Positions 11,901-20,900 of a DNA stretch of 64,000 nucleotides are shown piece after piece. A program made the translations under genes and the position numbers. The DNA is taken from contig NW_022145601.1 of NCBI RefSeq assembly GCF_000002235.5, forward strand, positions 24,398,848-24,462,847. Reading direction: 5' to 3'. Position 1 is the first letter of the stretch. Each line of letters opens with the position of its first letter. The notes under the pieces were generated by a model, which did not search any database, was not told the DNA's origin, and saw nothing but the letters and a program-made list of their open reading frames with translations. The stretch comes from Strongylocentrotus purpuratus (Eukaryota; Echinodermata; Echinoidea; Camarodonta; Strongylocentrotidae).

Positions 11901-14900
11901 GTTGTCACTGATCTGTTTCTCTATTTTTTCTGCTTTTTTTAAAACCAACTTGATATCAGGGTGGACTTTCCCTTGAAACAAGTAACAAACCCTCAAAATC
12001 GAAAGATGAATTGGTATACCAAATTCCCAGTAATAGCCTGGCTTCAAATCTTTTCAATTCGTAGCCCCATACACCCCTGTACCTATGGAACAAACTGACT
12101 GCATCTTTAACAAACTGCCTGCATTTTTAACAAATCATAGTTGACTTGATTTAAAAAAAATTTTAAAACAAAGCTCTATAATTATTATTATTATTATTTA
12201 TTTGACCAATCGGAAAACATACAAAGAGTATAACAATCAGATAATACATAGACATTTCATAATACATTCAAACAGCTTTAGGAAAGTTGAGAGGAGATTG
12301 AGAGAAGGATACAATCTGCTGGCCAGGGGTGACAAAAGCAATTTAAATTGCTATTACTCGAAAACATGTCACCCCCCACAGTCTGCATCCTGGAAAATTA
12401 AGAGTAAAGAACAGAATAAACATTCACAATATGAGAAAATAAATAAATAAATATATATCAGGATAACAATAGTTGGAGCAATTACTATTATATCCTTGAT
12501 TACTTTCATTACATTATTATGTCATTACCATGGCTTTACGTTCATCACATAAATATAAAAACTTTCAAATCAATAACCTGGTGCTTATATTAGAAACATT
12601 TGATATGATTATTATTGGGAAGGAAAGTTACATAATGATATAAAATGCTTAACAATAATTAAGCAATATTGATATTATTTCTAAGTGACAAAATAAACAA
12701 ATTAGTCAGTTATGATCTAGGTAAGATGTATAATTAATCTTAGGGTTTCCAAAAAGACACAATAAAATTACATATCGGTTGCTTTTAAGTGACGATCAGC
12801 TTGAGAGAAATGGACAGAATTTGAAATCTTGAAGACTAAGGGATAGCACCTTCTATCCTCGGGAAAAGGAACTACATGTAATTAGTAATTATGTAAATTA
12901 TTTAATTATTATTAATATCATTATAACTCATTAAGACTCATTAAAGCTTATCTGCCGTAGTTTACAGGAGGAATTAGACTGCCCTGCAAGGTCACTGGAC
13001 AGTTGGTTATCTCATCAACTCAGCTCTCAGTTAACATAAGAAAAAGAGGATCATGGGGGACCAATGGTCACCGATTAGGCATTGTTTGTTATATAGAGGG
13101 CGCAAGTAGCTACAAGTAGTGCAGTGGGCCTTTAAGATAGGTTAGACAAACATTTGAAGGAAAAGGCATACAGTCAAACCTGCTTTAGTGACCATCTGTC
13201 TATAAAGACCACATTTGTTGTTTCCCTTGAAAATGGTTTCTCATTGAAACATGTACTAACGAACCTGTCTACAAAGGCCACTTTTTGTGTTTCCCTTGGA
13301 CCGTTGCTACAGACAGGTTTGACTGTAAGCATTTATCCTATTTCATGTGACTCCTTTTCTCTCTAGATCCTGTGTTTGATAAGTATGAAGAGATGGTTGC
13401 GTTACCTGGAGGAAAGTTCATGATGGGGTCATCGAAATCAGATGGCAAGGATGGAGAGAGTGTCCAGAGAAAAGTCACTGTGAAACCTTTTAAAATCAAC
13501 AAGTATCCTATTACTGCAGCATCATTTAGGTAAAGATTGTCATTATCATGTCTTTGTTGATTTCTTTGTATGAAATTTCTCATTAAAGAATCTGTGTAGA
13601 AGTAGAAAAATCAGTGAAGCAAATTAGGGATAGTTTTAGATCTCTTTTCATTATCGCTTTTTCATCTTTTATGATTTAAAAGATATTTCTCCAATAAAAG
13701 GGGACACTTGCATGTTTTTTTTTACAACGTACATGTATGAAATGCCCCTTCCATTATTTCTGAATTCCTTTTAGTACAGTATGGCTGGGAACATAGTCCA
13801 ACTATGACATCATATACACTACTGTGAATGTATTGCCAGTTGAAGGTTCTCCATATCATTAGTGATTTGACCTTAAAGGTCACAAGTTGTGTAACGTTTG
13901 TTTTAATTTGTCTATTATCAATTGAGTATCAGATTTTTTTGTATGAAGGTCTGGTCCTCTAAAAAAAGAAAAGACAAAATTAGGTACTAACAGAAAGAAT
14001 AACGCATTAAAGAAGCTTAAACTATTTGTTCTTTTGATATTCTCTCCCCCCCCCCCCCTCCCCACGTGTTTCATTTTAAAAATAAAAGTCATCAATCTCT
14101 CTTCCTTCTGAAATACAAATAATATTAAAATGACATGTACTGTGTACAGTGTATGATACATCTGCTGAAATTGAAATATGATCCTTCTTTGATAATATCC
14201 TGGTAATTTTGTTCCTTGATTACCAGAAAAAAAATCTTTATCAATCCATATTTCAGTGCTGATACAAAAAATATTAATGCAGGTACCATTTTGATACATC
14301 ACTCTGTAACTATGCAATCCTTGAAAAGGCTTATCATTCATTTTCTTAGTTTAGACAGTACCAGTAAATTTGAAAAGTTTTAAATCTGTACATTTGCTGA
14401 TTTGAACTTTGAAGCAGAAAAAAAGAGAGGTGAAATAAAAAGCATGTGTTCTTTCATTTTGTTTTATAGCGAACTTTGAGGCATTATATCAAAGGTAAAG
14501 ACCAGTTATGGTCATGCGATTGCATTGTGAAAGAAACATTGTGGAATTGATCAGAAAAGGTTGATCATCTAGCATCTAGCATCTGCAAAGTTCTGGAATC
14601 ATCAAAATGATAAGAAATTTGGCCCATTCTTCGTAAAGTTACAAGCACTATACACAGAAAGATGTATATGGGACTACCCTATATCTCTCACAGACCATGA
14701 GAGAAACAAATTTACCAAATATATGAATTAGTAGGCGGTTTCCCGGCAAATTTTTTATCATCATGTATTAGTCAAAACATATTCTTTCACATGATTGGTA
14801 ATGAGAGCTTCCATTTCATTTTTTGAAATTGGGGCGTTTCCAATACTGGTCTTTACCTTTAAATTTATATTGAATATAAATCAGATTTTTACAGTGAAGC

Positions 14901-17900
14901 TCAAAATTTATAATGTTTTTGAAATAATTTGTTCTATGTATGCCAATGCAATCTATGTCACCTAACAACCAGTCATCATGTATCATATACATGTTGTAGT
15001 ATACTGCTATATTATGGATCTTCCTATTAAAGCTTGATTGAATGATATTGATTTGACAAGCTGTTACCATTATAGGAGAGTTTTCCATCTCGGTTATTTT
15101 ATGCAAACAATACTCACTCTAATTAATTAAATATTTGTACTGTAGATACAGGAATTGAGAAATGTATTATGTGTGGTAACCAAATCAAATTATATTAGAG
15201 ATAAACTTGAGTTCTGGTAATGCGATTGCATTGTGAAAGAAAAGGTGTGGAATGGATCAGAAAAGTTGATCATATAGCATGTAAGTAATGGTGTGTAATG
15301 CAAGGTTCTGGAGTGACTTCATCAAAATCATCATAAATTTTGCAGAGTCTTGGTAAAGTAACAATCACTTACACAGAAAGATGTATATGGGACTACACAA
15401 ATGGTGTCGGGGCTAGATTACCTTGATTTCCTTATCTGTCTATGCTCATTACTCAGCCAGTATATATTTTCTTCCAAAATTGTTTGGCACATGACATTTA
15501 TTTGTAATCTTGAACATTCAGTGTAAGTTTCGTTAGATTCTGTGAGAATTCATTTTCTTTTTCTTACCAGAACTCAAGTTTATCTTTAATAGTAGGCATA
15601 TAATTTTAGATATCGGTACATGTAATTATGTTAGGTGCATGTAAAACATGTTAGTTAAACAATTGTTTGTTTGGTTGTGTATTTCATGAGCCCGCCATAA
15701 AACATGCATCGTACATGTATGAACAGTGTCGGTGAAAAAATTTGTGTGGTGAACAGAAGGGCATTGAATTCTATCCTCTTATTTTACAATTAACATTCTT
15801 CTGCTGCCCTGGAGAGGGAATACACCCGGTTTCCACATTTTTTATGGGATGGTGTATTTGAAAAAGAAGAAAACAATATGTGCCCTTTTTTATTTGCAAT
15901 ACTGCAGAACTCACCAAAGAACTCTCTACAGAGTAGTACAATACTCGTAGAGGTATTTCAAACACAAAAGAAGGTCTCAGCACACAATTTTCAGATGGAT
16001 GTACATGAATGAATATATTCCAATTATGTGTGTTAGCGATTTTGATCTGTTTCATTCTTCTAGGAAGTTTGTGAGAGCAAAGAAATACAAGACAGACGCA
16101 GAGAAATATTCGTGGAGCTTTGCCTTTGATGCGTTCGTTCCAGAGGCCATCAAGAACACTATTGAGCAGAGATTACCTGTAAGTGAAGAATACCCATTTT
16201 TATTAAGATTTAAGAACAGAATATTGGTCTATCTTTGGCTTCATTACAGATCTCAAACACTTTATATTGCACACATATACCGTACATGTAGCTGGATATG
16301 AACAGATACCATGCCTATTTGATAAGAATCATAACAATACACCTGCATGTGTGACCACACCTGTGAAGATATTACATTAGATTTCTAATTGTGTTTGCTG
16401 AACATTGCATTTTCTTTTCTTTTCTCATGGTTTCAGTTTGTTATAGGTACCGGTATACATATATTTAAATCTTTCACAGTGTTATTTATGGGAGGGAAGG
16501 TGGAAGTATGTCATATAGTTAATTTTTTCTTTTTTTAATTTCAGAGTGCAATTGCATTTTAACACCATTGTAGTTGAATGCATGCAGATACATGATGCAG
16601 ATATATACTGTATGATGCAATTTGGTAGCAACTTTGTACATTTTTTGTAAACATGCAATGAAAAATCATGATTGGAAGAATGGGTCACTATCAGCTCACT
16701 GTAAAACATTGAATAAGTTATCATTTTGGTTTACAGGGCTATATCTAAAACGGTGCTTCAATGAATCATGTAGGCAATCTGTTAAAAGAAATAAAAATAT
16801 ACCAGTCATTATAAAATGAAATATCTGTTTGCTTTAGGGTGCACCCTGGTGGATTCCAGTTCAGAATGCTTATTGGAGACAGGTAAGAAGTGATTGGGAA
16901 TATATGGAATTCAATTGAACTGAATTGACTTGAATTTATTCACCACGTTCATAAAAACAACCAAAGTCAAATAATACAATATGATATTTCTTACAAATCC
17001 AGATAAGCCAATAAAATGAAAAATACACTTAAGGAAATTACAAAGTCAATGATAAGAGTAACTTTAAGTTTTGAAAAGTAATTAGAAAGTTTGTTATATT
17101 GGCCAGAAAGCATGAGTTGGCATCATTTCAAATATTTCACAGTCAGAGCAAATATGTAGAACTTTGTCTTAATACATTTACTGCTTGATGTACTGAGATC
17201 ATTCAATATAGTGTTGACCTCAAATTCTACATTTTCACTTTAAATTTCAATATCCAGTTTCCTTAAATCCTCTACATGAAAGTCTATAATTTATGCACTA
17301 CTTTCATTGAATTTTGTCAATGGATTTCAAATACATTTATTCTATATAAAGTTGCTTCATTTTATTTATATATTTATTTCTGAATTGAACACAGGGACCT
17401 GTGAAGAGTATGTAATAAGATCATCGCAATACCAATGTGCTCTTGGCATTTTCACTTTCAAACATCCATAAATTCTGTATGATTTGTTGTCATTTTTTTT
17501 TCTTCTTCAGAATTTGTCTTTGTTGTGTATTATATTTATTTATTGATGCTTATTGTTGCAATAGTTGTGAGTAAAATACAAGGCCTTTAATTTGTTTTTA
17601 GCCAGAAGGTAAAGGAAGTGGCATCGAGAATCGATTGAACTACCCAGCCGTTCACATCAGCAATGTCGATGCTAGAGCATTCTGTCAGTGGCATGGATGG
17701 AGGTTACCAACAGAACCAGAATGGGAGTTTGCAGCTAGAGGGAGTCTGGAAGGTGAGTGTATTGGAACGTAATAAAGGGGTAATGAGTGGTGTTCCACAG
17801 GGATCTATACTAGGTCCACTTTTGGTCAGCTTCAGGTTTGACTAGAGTCATATCGATGCTAGAACATTCTGTCAAGGGTATGGATGGAGGTTACCAACAG

Positions 17901-20900
17901 AACCAGAATGGGAGTTTGCAGCTAGAGGGAGTCTAGAAAGTGAGTGTATTGGAAGGTAATAAAGGGGTAATGAGTGGTGTTCCACAATGCTCTCTACTAG
18001 GCCCATTTTGTTCAGCAACAGGTATGATGAGAGTTATTCTGCCTATGGCGTAGATGGAGGTTACCCACAGAAGCAGAGTGGGAGTTTACGTGTAGAGGGG
18101 GTCTGGAAGGCGAGAGTCTTTAAGCATCTTTCCTCAATGTGTATAACATGTGGTCCCAGAGGACTGTCTACTAGGTCCACTTCTATTCTGCGTCAGATAT
18201 GGTTAGAGTCGTATCAGTGCATGAAGAATACCCAGGGTCATTCCATGTCAAATCACCCAAAAAATCTGAAAATCTTAACCCGACCATTTTTGATTTTGAT
18301 GAAACTTAGTATACTTGTTGAGTGTGATCTCACAACACCAAATCCAAAATTTTAGGTCAATCAGGTGAGGGGTTTGGGAGATACGGCCCACCAAATTTTG
18401 AGATTTTTTCAAAAATGGGGGTGGCGGGCCTACCTTTGAACCCTTGTATCTCGGGACCTAATGGGTCATTCTTCACAAAATTTGTATTGTTTTAAAGGGT
18501 ATTCAATAAGGATTCCAAATCTGCCGCCATTTTGAAGATTCGTACATGTTGGGGTACTTTGACCTCTTGACCTCAGATTTGACCTTGAAATTGACCTTGT
18601 GGATCACGTAACTTTGACAACATTTTTCATGAAATGTAATCTCTGACATGTTCACTAAAACATATTAAAGTTTCAGAGATATAATATTTTTTGTTTTGGA
18701 GTAATAAGGATTGAAAGTATCCATGCTCACAGATATTCACAATAAACCCTATTATAATGTATACAATACATGCAATATGCACAGTACAACATACATCTTC
18801 CACATGTTTTTTTGTTTTAGTCACATCCATCCTAAATGTCAGCAGTACTTGAATAGAAATAAAATGACAAGTTCATATAGGCCTAAAGGGTTAACAGAAT
18901 GTATGGCTTTAGACCTCTGAGTCGGTTCTAGGATAATTACCCCCTGGAAAATTCACCCCCTGAAAACTACCCTCTAAGGACAAGTACCCCAGAGGTCAAT
19001 TACCCCCCCCCCCCTATTCGTTAAAGTGGAAGTCCAAACTGATAATAAGGTGGTTATAATCAAAGCAGATTTATTTTTTGGGGTATATTATTCTTGAGGG
19101 GTAATTTTCCCGGGGGGGGGGGGGGGAATTGTCCTAGGGGGAAATTGTCCGGGTGTTGATTGTCCTTGGGGGGGGGGGGGGACAGTTTGTCCTAGGAGGT
19201 AATTTTCTGAGGGGTAATAATCCTCTGGGTGTGATAGTCCTTGGGGGGTAATTGTCCTCAGGGGGGGGGGGGGGAATTTCCTGAGGGTTAATTTTCCAGG
19301 GGGGTAATTATCCTAGAACCGACTCAGAGGCCTAAATCCATACATCCTGTTAACCCTTTAGGCCTATATGAACTTGTCATTTTATTTCTATTCAAGTACT
19401 ACTGACATTTAGGATGGATATGCCTAAAACAAAAAAGCATGTGGAAGATGTATGTTGTACTGTGCATATTGCATGTATTGTATACATTATAATAGGGTTT
19501 ATTGTAAATATCTGTGAGCATGGATACTTTCAATCCTTATTGCTCCTAAACAAAAAATATTATATCTCTGAAACTTTTACACGTTTTAGTGTACATGTCA
19601 GAGATTACATTTCATGAAAAATGTTGTCAAAGTTACGTGATCCACAAGGTCAATTTCAAGGTCAAATCTGAGGTCAAGAGGTCAAAGTACCCCAACATGT
19701 ACGAATCTTCAAAATGGCGGCAGAATTGGAATCCTTATTGAATACCCTTTCCAACAATACAAATTTTGTGAAGATTGACCCATTAGGTCCCGAGATACAA
19801 GGGTTCAAAGGTAGGCCCGCCACCCCCATTTTTGAAAAAATCTCAAAATTTGGTGGGCCGTATCTCCCAAACCCCTCACCCGATTGACCTAAAATTTTGG
19901 ATTTGGTGCTGTGAGATCACACTCAACAAGTACACTAAGTTTCATCAAAATAAAAAATGGTCGGGTTAAAACCATTGGGTGATTTGACATGGAATGACCC
20001 CCCACAGAAAAAAAAAGTAGTTTGCATATACATAAAGAGGGGTCTAGAAGGTGAATGAATTGGGGAGGGGGGGGGGGGGGTAGAGCCATCTTCTCTTAAT
20101 ACCTGTAACATGTGGTGTCCCACAAGCCTCTGTACTAGGTCCAAATCTATTCTAGCCAGGTTTGATTTGGAGGTTTTATTCTGATTTTTAAAAATGTTCG
20201 ACATGAATTACATGGAAGGGATCTTATTAATTCAATATCCAGTGGCCATAAGAAAAAACATTTGAAACGTTATGAATGGTACCCAGATTATTTTAAGATA
20301 TTAGAGATATTTTATATACCAAATATAATAGGTTAATATCAATATTTATCTGCACTATGTATGTATAATTTTCTCTCTTTTTTCTCTCCATCTCATATTC
20401 TGTTTACTTTACAGGCAAAGAGTATCCTTGGGGAAAAAAATTTGAGAAGAATAGGATGAATATTTGGCAGGTGATACACATGTTCTTTTTTTCTTTCAAA
20501 GTCTTAAGTAAAATGGTGATGTTGAAATTCTTTTTAACTCAGTTGAGCCGGAGATGTTGATATATATTATTGAAATAAAAAACAGAGTAACAGGAAGAAA
20601 GATCTTTGAAAAGAGAATTAAATCCCCCCAACAAAAAACTGTGTTAGTATGAGATCTTCTGCAACTCATGGAAGATCAAATCATCTTTTGAAGATTATGC
20701 AATGAATATACATGTATGTAGTAGACCCCTGCCAGATTCATTTGATTATGTTGCTTCTCTTAACAATATTTTGCTCAATATTTGTTTCTTATTTTTACCA
20801 GTGTTACGTGGATATCACATTTGTATAACTTTACGTTTAGGTCTATAATATTGATTCACCATGAAGCTAGAGTACTTCTAAACATAGTTGGCTATGCTTT

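Noticed and set aside
18953..19289. G-run minisatellite as a telomere-like repeat
   Set aside because: The units are irregular GGGGTAATT(G/T)TCC, not TTAGGG, and form the loop of a palindrome.
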